Part shown: piece by piece, positions 50,889-58,016 of the stretch
How the letters are laid out: each line of letters opens with the position of its first letter
Numbering within the stretch: position 1 is the first letter of the stretch
NCBI RefSeq assembly: GCF_001693515.2
Contig: NZ_CP042968.1
Location: 3,658,001-3,722,000 of the forward strand
Length of the DNA: 64,000 nucleotides
Direction: 5' to 3'
DNA from: Bradyrhizobium paxllaeri
GTDB taxonomy: Bacteria > Pseudomonadota > Alphaproteobacteria > Rhizobiales > Xanthobacteraceae
Translations under genes and position numbers: made by a program
Notes under the pieces: generated by a model
The model's database searches: none
What the model was told of the DNA's origin: nothing
What the model saw: the letters and a program-made list of their open reading frames with translations, nothing else

Positions 50889-51418
50889 CCCGCGCCAGGC
50901 TCAACCAGGTCGCGCAGCTGATCCCGGCGGCCGAGAAATGGAACCCGCTGGAGTGCAGCGGACCGGCGCCGGAATACATCCCGCCGGCATGGGACGGTCC
51001 GCATGTCGGTCTGCGCCTGGTGCAAGCTTTCTCTACGCTTGCCCGTTTGCCTGGTCTGATCATTCCAGGTTACGGCGCTGCATGGCCGGAATATGCCTAT
51101 GAATTCGGCGACCTGACCGACCATGACCAGTACGATCGCGAGCGCGACGCCGCAGTACAGAACCGCACGCGCTTGATGCCGGACGCTGGCGCGATCAGTC
51201 GCATGGAAGCCGCGATTGTATGGCCAGCACGCTATGTGAACGACACAGCCATGCGGCGAATTGTCCAACGCGTTGCGATGCTGCGCGCGCGTGAGGTGCC
51301 GCTGCACGCCATCGCTCGACGGCTAAAACGTAGCGCAAAAGGAGTGCGGAATGAGAACCGCAAAGGCCTCGACACGATCGCCGCCGGACTGCGACGCGAC
51401 GATTGTCCAATTTTCTGA
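50885..51418 (+). CDS. Hypothetical phage protein with C-terminal helix-turn-helix
   Basis: A 177-residue protein. The final part (REVPLHAIARRLKRSAKGVR) reads as a helix-turn-helix. The N-terminal region (MTRARLNQVAQLIPAAEKWN, ECSGPAPEYIPPAWDGPHVG) is Pro-rich and unrecognised. Its start overlaps the primase-helicase stop by four bases. It may be a late activator or antiterminator, judging by position near the end of the replication arm, but this is inference. Confidence 0.5.
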   Translation: MTRARLNQVAQLIPAAEKWNPLECSGPAPEYIPPAWDGPHVGLRLVQAFSTLARLPGLIIPGYGAAWPEYAYEFGDLTDHDQYDRERDAAVQNRTRLMPDAGAISRMEAAIVWPARYVNDTAMRRIVQRVAMLRAREVPLHAIARRLKRSAKGVRNENRKGLDTIAAGLRRDDCPIF

Positions 51419-51956
51419 CAGCTTGACGGAACCTGCGTCCGTTGTTTCAATCGAGAGCGTTGCTTTCCAGTACTTGGCGGCCACTGGGGCGGTGGCTATC
51501 GTCATGGGGCGCGGTGAAGCGCGAATAGTGCAAGCAGCAGCGATGGACCGTCACCAGCAATTCTATGGTGTGGTCGACGACCTGATCTGGGTGAGTGACC
51601 GCCGGGTTGCTCGCCGCATAGTAAGAACAGCAAAGAAGCGGCAGCAGCGTGATGTACGAAAAACAGCGCGAAGTTTGGGGCTCAAGTACGCCGAGCACGA
51701 CAAAACAATCGCACGTGCGCAAGAGACGGCGCTTGAATTAGAACGTGGTCTGCGTCTCGCAAGAGCTAGCGGAGCTTTAAGCTTCTTCCATCAAGAATAT
51801 CAGACCCGGCGGCGCAATGCGGCGGAGCGCGGCGTTCGGTTCATGTCATTTCGGAGGGCCGAAATGCGTTTCCGCCGAGTCTTGATCGCTCGGCTCGCAA
51901 GAGATGGTGCGATCGACAAGACCGTGGTGGATGAGGTCTTTCATGCCTGGGACTAG
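51351..51956 (+). CDS. Hypothetical basic phage protein
   Basis: A 201-residue, very basic, helix-rich protein (KKRQQRDVRKTARSLGLKYA). It overlaps the end of the previous gene by 68 bases, which is long for phage genes, so the true start may be further in. No family is recognised. Its basic nature suggests nucleic acid binding. Confidence 0.4.
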   Translation: MRTAKASTRSPPDCDATIVQFSDSLTEPASVVSIESVAFQYLAATGAVAIVMGRGEARIVQAAAMDRHQQFYGVVDDLIWVSDRRVARRIVRTAKKRQQRDVRKTARSLGLKYAEHDKTIARAQETALELERGLRLARASGALSFFHQEYQTRRRNAAERGVRFMSFRRAEMRFRRVLIARLARDGAIDKTVVDEVFHAWD

Positions 51957-51969
51957 GAGGGGCGGCACC

Positions 51970-52323
51970 GTGCGATACGTCGCCTATCGTGTGCTAACGC
52001 CGGATGGCCGCAAGATCGATAGTGTGGCGACGCTGCCAAGCCATCCTAGTCCAAATGATGTTCGCCAGGTGGTTAACCACCTGTTGGACGGCGGCGCCGC
52101 CGAGCACGTGGTCGTGCTGCAAAAAGATCGCCGCACTGACATGTTTGTCGACGAACAGAGTCACCTGAAGCACTTGCGCCGCAATGAAGCGGCAACGGCG
52201 CTCTTCCGCGCAGCGGCGTTGCGCGGCAATCCGCACCGTGATCCCGAAACGCTGCCCTACATCGCAGGCCCGGCGATCGTGTTTGATGAGCCGGTTTGGC
52301 CGAAAACTAAATTTTCTACTTAA
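51970..52323 (+). CDS. Hypothetical phage protein
   Basis: A 117-residue protein starting at GTG 51970 (VRYVAYRVLTPDGRKIDSVA), which has AGGAGG nine bases ahead. The frame also has an earlier ATG at 51943 without a ribosome site. The middle part (NHLLDGGAAEHVVVLQKDRR) is an alpha/beta pattern without a known family. It is the last gene before the terminator at 52505. Confidence 0.5.
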   Translation: MRYVAYRVLTPDGRKIDSVATLPSHPSPNDVRQVVNHLLDGGAAEHVVVLQKDRRTDMFVDEQSHLKHLRRNEAATALFRAAALRGNPHRDPETLPYIAGPAIVFDEPVWPKTKFST

Positions 52324-52504
52324 TGTCACTAACGCCTTGAGCGTTGGGCGAGAATTCGCCGCGCGCAAGCTGCGCTTGACATGGCGCGCAAGAAGTTTTT
52401 GTTGACGTCGGCTCGATTGGCCAGCTTCTATACGCGCGCACGCGTGAAGTCCTGGACTCTGTCTTCCTTCGTGCCATGCTTCCTGGGCAAAGGTGAACCC
52501 AAAG

Positions 52505-52532
52505 CCCCGTTCGTGAAAGCGAGCGGGGTTTT
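52505..52532 (+). terminator. Rho-independent terminator ahead of the late genes
   Basis: The stem CCCCGTTCG / CGAGCGGGG (nine pairs including one G-U) closes a six-base loop TGAAAG and is followed by TTTT. It lies between the last replication-arm gene and the first tail gene. Read-through or antitermination would be required if the late genes share the early transcript. Confidence 0.75.
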
Positions 52533-52580
52533 GCATGTGCAAGCCTCGCATTCACTGAAGCGGCTTAACGGGAAGCGATC

Positions 52581-53126
52581 ATGTTCAATCTCTCGATCGA
52601 TGCCCGCGAACTGATCCAGGTCGGCGATGTCTATGATCAGATCGGCAAGCAAACGCCGCTGGCGCTGTCGCGTGCGCTCAACTGGGTTGGCAACAAGGCG
52701 CGCACCGCTGCAGGCCGTGCGCTCGCCGAACAGACCGGCCTGCGCTACGGCAAGGTGCGCGCTGAAATCCGCACCTATCCGTCAAGGCCGACCGATCTGG
52801 AATACTCGATCGGCGTGTCGGGCCGACCGCTCGGACTGAAAGACTTCGGCGCGCGCCAGGTGAGGGCCGGCGTATCGGCCGCACCATGGGCCACGCGTCG
52901 GGTGTTTCCGCATACGTTCATCGTCGACAAGCTCGGCGGCCAGGTATTCGTGCGTGAGAGCAAAAAGCGCCTGCCAATCCGCAAATTGTGGGGACCGGCG
53001 CTGCCGAAAGAGCTTGTCAAAGACGAAGTGCCGAAGGCCTGGGACGAAGTCGCCAAGCGCGACTTCCCGGGCCGTGTGCTGCACGAAGTCGAGCGGCTGT
53101 TTCAGCAACCAAAGTCGCAATCCTGA
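52581..53126 (+). CDS. Minor tail protein Z-like (HK97 gp10-like)
   Basis: A 181-residue protein that resembles phage minor tail protein Z: QTPLALSRALNWVGNKARTA followed by AGRALAEQTGLRYGKVR and SIGVSGRPLGLKDFGARQVR. The DFGARQ segment is the family's hallmark. It is thought to act at tail completion or head-tail connection. An AACGGGAAGCG leader precedes ATG 52581. It is the first gene after the terminator. Confidence 0.75.
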   Translation: MFNLSIDARELIQVGDVYDQIGKQTPLALSRALNWVGNKARTAAGRALAEQTGLRYGKVRAEIRTYPSRPTDLEYSIGVSGRPLGLKDFGARQVRAGVSAAPWATRRVFPHTFIVDKLGGQVFVRESKKRLPIRKLWGPALPKELVKDEVPKAWDEVAKRDFPGRVLHEVERLFQQPKSQS

Positions 53127-53141
53127 TCTGGAGAACCAACC

Positions 53142-53372
53142 ATGCCGCGTATTGCAGTCGACAGTGGCCCATCGGGTAAACTTGTGAAGGTGACCAGCGG
53201 CCAAACGTTTGCGAGGTGTCGCGCGCTATTGGTCGGCACGGCCGGCACCGGTACGCTTGTGGATGCGACGGGCACCACGCTGACCGATGTGCCGCTGCAG
53301 CAAGGTTACAATCCGTTGGAGGTGACCAAGGTGACGTTTGGCACCGTCAACGACGTGTGGGCGCTGTACTGA
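53142..53372 (+). CDS. Spike-base-type small virion protein (RCAP_rcc01079-like)
   Basis: A 76-residue protein. The pattern RALLVGTAGTGTLVDATGTT, then VPLQQGYNPLEVTKVTF and WALY, fits the short beta-rich family used as spike base or head decoration in gene-transfer-agent-like particles. The family was recognised from memory of that motif set, not by search. It lies between the minor tail gene and the SGNH hydrolase; the next ATG overlaps its stop by one base. Confidence 0.55.
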   Translation: MPRIAVDSGPSGKLVKVTSGQTFARCRALLVGTAGTGTLVDATGTTLTDVPLQQGYNPLEVTKVTFGTVNDVWALY

Positions 53373-54628
53373 TGAGCCCGCTTGGTATCGGCCTCGGCGC
53401 TGGAATCACCGAACGGCCGCACCGTCGCGGCGGGGTGGTCAGTCTGCCGAAACTGCCGCTGTCGGCGCGCTGGATAGCCGAAGGCGATAGCATCACGGCG
53501 GGGTCGAGCGGTCCGCAGTGGTCCTGGCAGGCAATTGTAGCGACGCGCGGTCGCCTGTTCAATCCGCAAAACTGGAATCAGGCTGTCGGCGGTCAGACCG
53601 CCGCGCAGATGGCGACGCAAATTGCCGCGACCATGGCGCCGCTGCCGAAACTGGTGACCTTCCTGGCTGGCACCAACGATCTCGCTGGTTCGTCCGATAC
53701 GCCGGCGACGATCTATGCGAACATTCTCGCGTGCGTGAAAGGCTACCTCGACGGCGGCGCGAGTTACGTCGTGGTGTCGCGCGTGCTGCCGCGCAACGAT
53801 GCAACCTGGTTGGCGTTGAGCACGGCCCGTCGAAACGATCTTCCAATTCTCAATGGCTTGATTGCGGGCCTGCCGACCGACCCTGTTTTGCTGGCGGCGG
53901 GTTACGCCGGCCGTGTCAAGCTTGCGACCGATCTCACCAGCACGTTCAATCCGGCAACGGATTGCGTCGACAGCCTGCATCCGAACTGGCTCGGCGCGAT
54001 CAAGCTCGGCAACGCCTTTGCCGATGCGATAAATGCCTGTGTCGACCAGACAGCCACGCTCACCGATCTCTATCTCGATGCCAGCAATTTGCTTGTTGGG
54101 ACTGCCAAAAATCCGGCACTGACCGGAACGACAGGCGCGCTCAACGGCACGACGACACCAACTGGCGTCGCCGCTAATGCCTGGACGCTGACCGATAACG
54201 ATACGATGAATGTGGTCGGCTCCAAGAGCGCGCTTAACGGTGCGGAGGCGCAGCGGGTTGTCGTCTCGGGCAATGTCGGCACGGCAGGCCGTCTCGTCAA
54301 TTTCCAAATTCCAACCGTGGCCTATTCCGGCGTCGCTGGCGATATGGTGGAAGCCAGTATCGATTTCTCGCTGGCCGCTGGATATCAAAATTTGCGGTCG
54401 TTCTATATGGCCTGCGATACCGCATCGTCGCCAAATCAGACGACCACGTTCTTGATGGATGGCGCTGGGGCGATCTCCGGCACTATGCGAACGGCCATCA
54501 CCACGCCGCTTGCCGGGGCTGATACGGCGACCGCCATCCAAAACGTCCTGACCTTTGCCGCTGGCGCCGTAGCGGCCGACATCACATTTAGCCGCCCGTA
54601 TCTCCGCAAGGTGCCGGCCGGACAGTGA
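53372..54628 (+). CDS. SGNH/GDSL hydrolase with C-terminal beta-rich domain
   Basis: A 418-residue protein. The SGNH core spans about residues 35-240 with block I WIAEGDSITAGSSG (catalytic Ser), block III LAGTNDLAGSSD and block V VDSLHPNWLGA with Asp and His. The C-terminal ~170 residues are Thr/Gly/Ala-rich beta-strand material typical of tail-fibre or adhesion domains. On phages such proteins deacetylate or trim surface polysaccharides during host entry. Its neighbours (minor tail, spike-base-like) support a virion role. Confidence 0.85.
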   Translation: MSPLGIGLGAGITERPHRRGGVVSLPKLPLSARWIAEGDSITAGSSGPQWSWQAIVATRGRLFNPQNWNQAVGGQTAAQMATQIAATMAPLPKLVTFLAGTNDLAGSSDTPATIYANILACVKGYLDGGASYVVVSRVLPRNDATWLALSTARRNDLPILNGLIAGLPTDPVLLAAGYAGRVKLATDLTSTFNPATDCVDSLHPNWLGAIKLGNAFADAINACVDQTATLTDLYLDASNLLVGTAKNPALTGTTGALNGTTTPTGVAANAWTLTDNDTMNVVGSKSALNGAEAQRVVVSGNVGTAGRLVNFQIPTVAYSGVAGDMVEASIDFSLAAGYQNLRSFYMACDTASSPNQTTTFLMDGAGAISGTMRTAITTPLAGADTATAIQNVLTFAAGAVAADITFSRPYLRKVPAGQ

Positions 54629-54665
54629 TTGATCACTGGGGGCGGGACAACCTCGGGAGCAAACG

Positions 54666-54851
54666 ATGCGCGTGGCTGTATTCGACGAAAAAGGCGAAGA
54701 GCGTTATTCCTACGACACCACGAAGACGCGCGAATGTGTCTTCCCCAGTGAGGCCGAGCGCGAGTCCTTGCTAGAAGCACTCACTGAATCGGTCGCCTTC
54801 CTCGACATTGAGGCCGTGCGCTTGAAGTCATCACGATCTAACGGAGGGTGA
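54666..54851 (+). CDS. Small phage protein
   Basis: A 61-residue protein (MRVAVFDEKGEERYSYDTTK). No family is recognised. It is followed by the holin-like gene, whose start lies just after its stop. It may belong to the lysis module. Confidence 0.5.
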   Translation: MRVAVFDEKGEERYSYDTTKTRECVFPSEAERESLLEALTESVAFLDIEAVRLKSSRSNGG

Positions 54852-54853
54852 CC

Positions 54854-55063
54854 ATGGGATGGTACCCGACCCTGGTGTTCTACTTCGGCGTCTTCGATGC
54901 AGGCCTAATCATGCTCGGCGGTCTGTTCGTCGCAGTGTTGATCCTGCTCGGCAAAGACTGGCGCGGCGTCTTTGAACGCGTTGGCCCGGCACTCGGCACG
55001 ATCATCGGCAGCAACATTGCAGCGGCGTTGATCCTCGGTGCGACCAAATGGCTGATGGGGTGA
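54854..55063 (+). CDS. Holin-like small membrane protein
   Basis: A 69-residue protein. Two strong hydrophobic helices (MGWYPTLVFYFGVFDAGLIM merging into MLGGLFVAVLILLG, and GTIIGSNIAAALILGATKW) are joined by a charged loop KDWRGVFERVG. Size and topology fit a two- or three-helix holin. No endolysin was recognised beside it, so the lysis role is unproven. The ATG at 54854 has GGAGGG five bases ahead; a GTG at 54848 is in frame. Confidence 0.5.
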   Translation: MGWYPTLVFYFGVFDAGLIMLGGLFVAVLILLGKDWRGVFERVGPALGTIIGSNIAAALILGATKWLMG

Positions 55064-55320
55064 CCATTGGCAAACCCTGCGAATGTATGGAGTGCCGGGT
55101 TCGTGCGGCGATCTTCGGACATGCGCTAGGCGAGGGCGGCGGTGTCAGTCCGATCGATACAGCCGAAGCCCTTACTGCGCTCGGTCATGTGATAAGCGAA
55201 CTGCTCGCCCATCACAGTGACGACGTCGCATCGCAGTATCTCGCCAAGCTCGCCGAATTGCGGGAAGCCTGGAAGCAACATCCGCGCGTAGTGATCCAGA
55301 ACACCATGGGGAACGGGTGA
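55060..55320 (+). CDS. Small cysteine-containing phage protein
   Basis: An 86-residue protein that begins at GTG 55060 (VTIGKPCECMECRVRAAIFG), overlapping the holin-like stop as GTGA. The CECMEC motif may bind metal. The rest is helical (DTAEALTALGHVISELLAHH). No family is recognised. It is the last gene before a 413-base gene-free stretch. Confidence 0.5.
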   Translation: MTIGKPCECMECRVRAAIFGHALGEGGGVSPIDTAEALTALGHVISELLAHHSDDVASQYLAKLAELREAWKQHPRVVIQNTMGNG

Positions 55321-55733
55321 AGCTATGCCAGAGGGGAGAGCCGCGCGCTAACCAGCTGGTTCGCAGTCAAGCGGCGGAACCCTCGTGAACCTGCCCGAAA
55401 GGATAGCGCCAGTTGCGTGCCAGGAAGGCCAGGGGCGGCCTCTGAGGGGCCATCGCCCGGCCTGGTGTGGGGTTAGGGCAGACCTGCCCAGCAAGCGCAG
55501 ACGTCTGCGAATGAGGGGCCGAGGCCAAGCCATCAGTGGGATGTGAGGCGGGGGGAGGTGCCATCGGAACAAAAGTTCCTCGGGTCCTTCCCGGGGGAAC
55601 CTGGGTCCTGCGGTGCCGCTGCCGCCCGAAATCTCAACATATTCGGAAAATGGAAAGTCGCGCTTGCATTAAACTTCAGAGCTTTCTGGCGCGGTTGTGC
55701 TCCTGGCTTGGACTGGGAGAGGAAGGCGCGATC
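55321..55733. other. Gene-free structured region (possible ncRNA or packaging site)
   Basis: A 413-base stretch without a credible gene in a densely packed phage region. It holds several hairpins: an extended stem at 55420-55465, GGGCA/TGCCC at 55476-55489, the perfect palindrome CGCAGACGTCTGCG at 55496-55509 and GGAAC/GTTCC with an AAAA loop at 55566-55579. The G-rich run GGCGGGGGGAGG is at about 55548-55559. The position between the lysis-like genes and the terminase side is where cos or pac sites lie in lambda-like phages. A structured RNA is an alternative. No known RNA family could be recognised by eye. Confidence 0.5.
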
Positions 55734-56156
55734 ATGCGGCTATCACGCGAAGATCGTCAGCTGTTGCTGGCGATCCTCAACGAGCAAAGGCGCATTGCCG
55801 CGCAAAACAGGCTGATCTTTCCGTTCCTACGGAAGATCATAACAACGGAGACTGCGCTCATGAGCGTATTGGACGATATCGAAGCTGAAGTCGCGGCGAA
55901 CACGTCTGTGGTGGGGTCGGTCGAGACCCTGGTGCAGAACATGACCGCGAAGGTGCAAGAGCAGGCCGACGCGCTCGCGGCTGGCGGCGTCGACACGACG
56001 CGGCTGCAGATGGTGCTCGACTCGATCAGGGCAAACCAGACGCGCCTCGGCGCCCTGGTGACGCAGAACACGCCGGCGCCGGCCGAGCCAGTGCCGGAGC
56101 CGACGCCAACGCCAGAGCCGCCGCCGGAAACTGGTGGTGATGGTTCGGTCGCTTGA
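55734..56156 (+). CDS. Phage protein with Pro-rich C-terminus
   Basis: A 140-residue protein. A GAGAGGAAGG sits just ahead of ATG 55734. Residues about 1-42 are a charged helix (MRLSREDRQLLLAILNEQRR). A second unit starts at Met 43 (MSVLDDIEAEVAANTSVVGS), which is itself a common phage-protein opening and could be an internal start at 55860. The tail is Pro/Glu-rich (PVPEPTPTPEPPPETGG). The coiled-coil middle suggests a structural or spanin-like role; this is a guess. Confidence 0.6.
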   Translation: MRLSREDRQLLLAILNEQRRIAAQNRLIFPFLRKIITTETALMSVLDDIEAEVAANTSVVGSVETLVQNMTAKVQEQADALAAGGVDTTRLQMVLDSIRANQTRLGALVTQNTPAPAEPVPEPTPTPEPPPETGGDGSVA

Positions 56157-56165
56157 TCAAAAAAC

Positions 56166-56198
56166 AGATGGCGCCGGCTGCATTGGCCGGCGCCATCT
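56166..56198. terminator. Perfect-stem terminator between converging genes
   Basis: AGATGGCGCCGGC and GCCGGCGCCATCT are exact complements with a 7-base loop. The minus-strand transcript would end the stem with a T-run (complement of the A-run at 56159-56164), so it ends the leftward gene at 56204. The plus side lacks a U-run. Confidence 0.8.
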
Positions 56199-56203
56199 AA
56201 CTG

Positions 56204-56464
56204 TCACTCTGACCTCAAGCGCTGATCGCCGAAGCTTGCCGGATCGCGCTTGTCGCTCATGAGCTTCAAGAGTTTCGGCAGGGTGACGTCGTACTTCTCG
56301 ATCAGCCAGATCAGCATCGCGATCGACTGCATCACCTCGCGTTCGTTGTTCGCCATGCGGCGCACGGTGCGTTCGTTGAGATCGACCAGGCGGCCAAAGC
56401 CGCCATGCGTCACGCCGAGGCTATCGAGTGCTGCCTGGAATTGCTCGGCGGTCATCTTGCGCAT
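56204..56464 (-). CDS. Helix-turn-helix protein
   Basis: An 86-residue protein. RKMTAEQFQAALDSLGVTHG and GFGRLVDLNERTVRRMANNE form an XRE-like helix-turn-helix, with the second helix as recognition helix. It is in a leftward islet inside a rightward late region and may control that islet. ATG 56464 fits the family better than the upstream frame. Confidence 0.65.
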   Translation of the reverse strand: MRKMTAEQFQAALDSLGVTHGGFGRLVDLNERTVRRMANNEREVMQSIAMLIWLIEKYDVTLPKLLKLMSDKRDPASFGDQRLRSE

Positions 56465-56475
56465 GGTCGTCTTTC

Positions 56476-56703
56476 CTATGGAAGCACGCGGATGCAGTTC
56501 GCTCGCCGGCGCGCTGCAAGGGCTTTCGCTTCCTGTAAGGCCTTGTCGTAGGACATTGCCGTCTTCGAATTGAATACGTGATCCTTTTCGGTCACCCGGC
56601 TGGTGCAAAGCACAAACCGCCAGTATTCGCGTCCGCGCGGCTTGTGGCCGCGCTCGCGCTCATACGTGGCAGTGTCGATCGTGATCTCTTCCGGCTTCGT
56701 CAT
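56476..56703 (-). CDS. Hypothetical protein of the leftward islet
   Basis: A 75-residue basic protein (MTKPEEITIDTATYERERGH). The pattern REYWRFVLCTSRVTEKDHVF suggests a small alpha/beta fold. No family is recognised. It is upstream of the helix-turn-helix gene in the same leftward unit. Confidence 0.5.
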   Translation of the reverse strand: MTKPEEITIDTATYERERGHKPRGREYWRFVLCTSRVTEKDHVFNSKTAMSYDKALQEAKALAARRRANCIRVLP

Positions 56704-56774
56704 GCCGCGATGTTTTCGATCCCGGCGGCGTTGTCAAGGTCAGCTTTACAATCCGGCTGCCAAGCGTGACAACC

Positions 56775-57158
56775 TTAATGCTCGCTCGGCAACAGGATCA
56801 CGCCGCCCTCGACCCATAGCTCGACTTTTTCGAGCGGGAAGTCGGTGAATTCGATCACCTCGCTGTAGAGCGTGACGGCCTTGCCAGCGTTCTCGGCCTT
56901 GCCGCCATCCGCGCAGGTCAGCTTGGCGCGGTGACCGGCTGGCAACAGTTCGAGCTTCCAGACCTGGAAGGGTTCGGCGCCGATCTTGCGTAGCGTTTGC
57001 AGCGTCGCGATTTTGTCGATCAGCCAGTAAGCGCTGGCCTTCTCGGCGAGGTACTTGACGCCATCGGTGTAAAGGACACTGCGGATCAAGGAATGCCGGT
57101 ACCATTGCTCGGTGCCGGTGAACTGCGCGAGGTCACGTTCGGTGATTTTCGTCGTCAT
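56775..57158 (-). CDS. DUF6876-like protein of the leftward islet
   Basis: A 127-residue protein that begins MTTKITERDLAQFTGTEQWY, then RHSLIRSVLYTDGVKYLAEK, ASAYWLIDKIATLQTL and FQVWKLELLPAG. This pattern matches a small family (DUF6876) I associate with mobile elements; its function is unknown to me. Its leader at 57167-57188 is nearly the same as that of the gene at 57250, so the two may share control. Confidence 0.65.
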   Translation of the reverse strand: MTTKITERDLAQFTGTEQWYRHSLIRSVLYTDGVKYLAEKASAYWLIDKIATLQTLRKIGAEPFQVWKLELLPAGHRAKLTCADGGKAENAGKAVTLYSEVIEFTDFPLEKVELWVEGGVILLPSEH

Positions 57159-57166
57159 GGGTCATG

Positions 57167-57188
57167 TCTCCGGGCTTGGCTCGGCCCT
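57167..57188 (-). promoter_or_regulatory. Repeated leader element, copy 1
   Basis: A 22-base element just upstream of the DUF6876-like start. On the coding strand it includes CCCGGAGA, which provides the ribosome site, and a GGGC/GCCC stem. A copy with one mismatch (21 of 22 bases equal) lies at 57890-57911 ahead of the next gene. Confidence 0.6.
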
Positions 57189-57201
57189 TGAGGTGATGCG
57201 G

Positions 57202-57249
57202 GATTGCATCGTGAGGCGGCGCGCGTGGCGCCGCCCTGGCGATGCAATC
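57202..57249. repeat. Long two-part hairpin after the gene at 57250
   Basis: GATTGCATCG and CGATGCAATC are exact complements around an inner GGCGGCGC/GCGCCGCC stem. It directly follows the stop of the leftward gene at 57250. No U-run follows on the minus strand, so it may be an attenuator or a stability element rather than a terminator. Confidence 0.65.
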
Positions 57250-57882
57250 TTAGCGGTCGTCGCCGGCGCGCTTGTCGCCGTCGAGCACGGCGCAGATCTT
57301 CTGGAAGGTCGCGAGCGACACCGAGCCGATGCGATCGATCGAGACCTGGCCATCGCAGCCCATGCGGCCCGACAGGTAATAGGACTGCGGCCCGCTATAG
57401 ATCGCGGCAGACTGGTTGCGTTCGTCGACCCGAATATCGAGACCAGGCACAGCCGCCTTCAGGTCCGCCGCATGCTTCGCGACGTTCTGGCGGTTCGCCG
57501 CTTGCTGCGCAGCATGGGCGCGGCGCTTGGCCAGCGCGGCCTGGTTGGCATCGATCACGCGGCGCTTCAGGTCTTTCGCAATCGCGGCGATCGAGCGGCC
57601 ATCGGGATTCACGTTGGCGTCGACCGTCTTCTGCTCTTTGTCGTAAGTCGACCAGTCACCATGCGGGACCTCCGGCGCGCTGATCCAGGCGTGCACGACG
57701 CGCTTCCAGTTGTTGGCCGACAGGTGCAGCACATCGGCGCCGACCTTGATCGCTTGCTGGTCGAAGTTGCCGGACTCGAGCAGCTGGCCGCCCAATTCTT
57801 TGGTGAGATCGGCGGCGAAGCGCTTGATGTCGATCGAAGCGTTCTGGCGGCCATATTCGGTTTTGATGGTGACGTATGACAT
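57250..57882 (-). CDS. Hypothetical protein of the leftward islet
   Basis: A 210-residue, Ala- and Lys-rich protein starting MSYVTIKTEYGRQNASIDIK. A middle segment (LKRRVIDANQAALAKRRAHA, AQQAANRQNVAKHAADLKAA) looks like a coiled coil. The C-terminal part (GMDI... replaced here by SGRMGCDGQVSIDRIGSVSL) is beta-rich. No family is recognised. It carries the second copy of the shared leader element. Confidence 0.5.
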   Translation of the reverse strand: MSYVTIKTEYGRQNASIDIKRFAADLTKELGGQLLESGNFDQQAIKVGADVLHLSANNWKRVVHAWISAPEVPHGDWSTYDKEQKTVDANVNPDGRSIAAIAKDLKRRVIDANQAALAKRRAHAAQQAANRQNVAKHAADLKAAVPGLDIRVDERNQSAAIYSGPQSYYLSGRMGCDGQVSIDRIGSVSLATFQKICAVLDGDKRAGDDR

Positions 57883-57889
57883 TTCCGGT

Positions 57890-57911
57890 TCTCCGGGCTT
57901 GGCTCTGCCCT
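57890..57911 (-). promoter_or_regulatory. Repeated leader element, copy 2
   Basis: A near-identical copy of the 57167 element (one mismatch), directly upstream of the start at 57882. As there, it supplies a CCCGGAGA ribosome site and can form a short GGGC/GCCC stem that may hide it. Confidence 0.6.
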
Positions 57912-58016
57912 GGTGAGGCGGCCGGGGATTCGGCCACGGCCAATAAATAGGACTTAGAGTCCGGTTTGTAAAGCGGCGCTATCATTTTATTGTCTTTCGG
58001 GAACTCAAGGGCTTAG

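Noticed and set aside
52376..52433. Possible late promoter (TTGACA or TTGACG followed by TCTATA)
   Set aside because: Spacing of 19 or more bases and poor -10 matches; the boxes are not convincing in either combination.
53142..54628. Diversity-generating retroelement acting on the tail/spike genes
   Set aside because: No reverse transcriptase gene and no template-like repeat of the tail gene end were found in the window.
55348..55572. Minus-strand 74-residue frame in the gene-free stretch
   Set aside because: Pro/Arg/Trp-rich translation, no ribosome site and no conserved motif; the stretch is better explained by folded structure.
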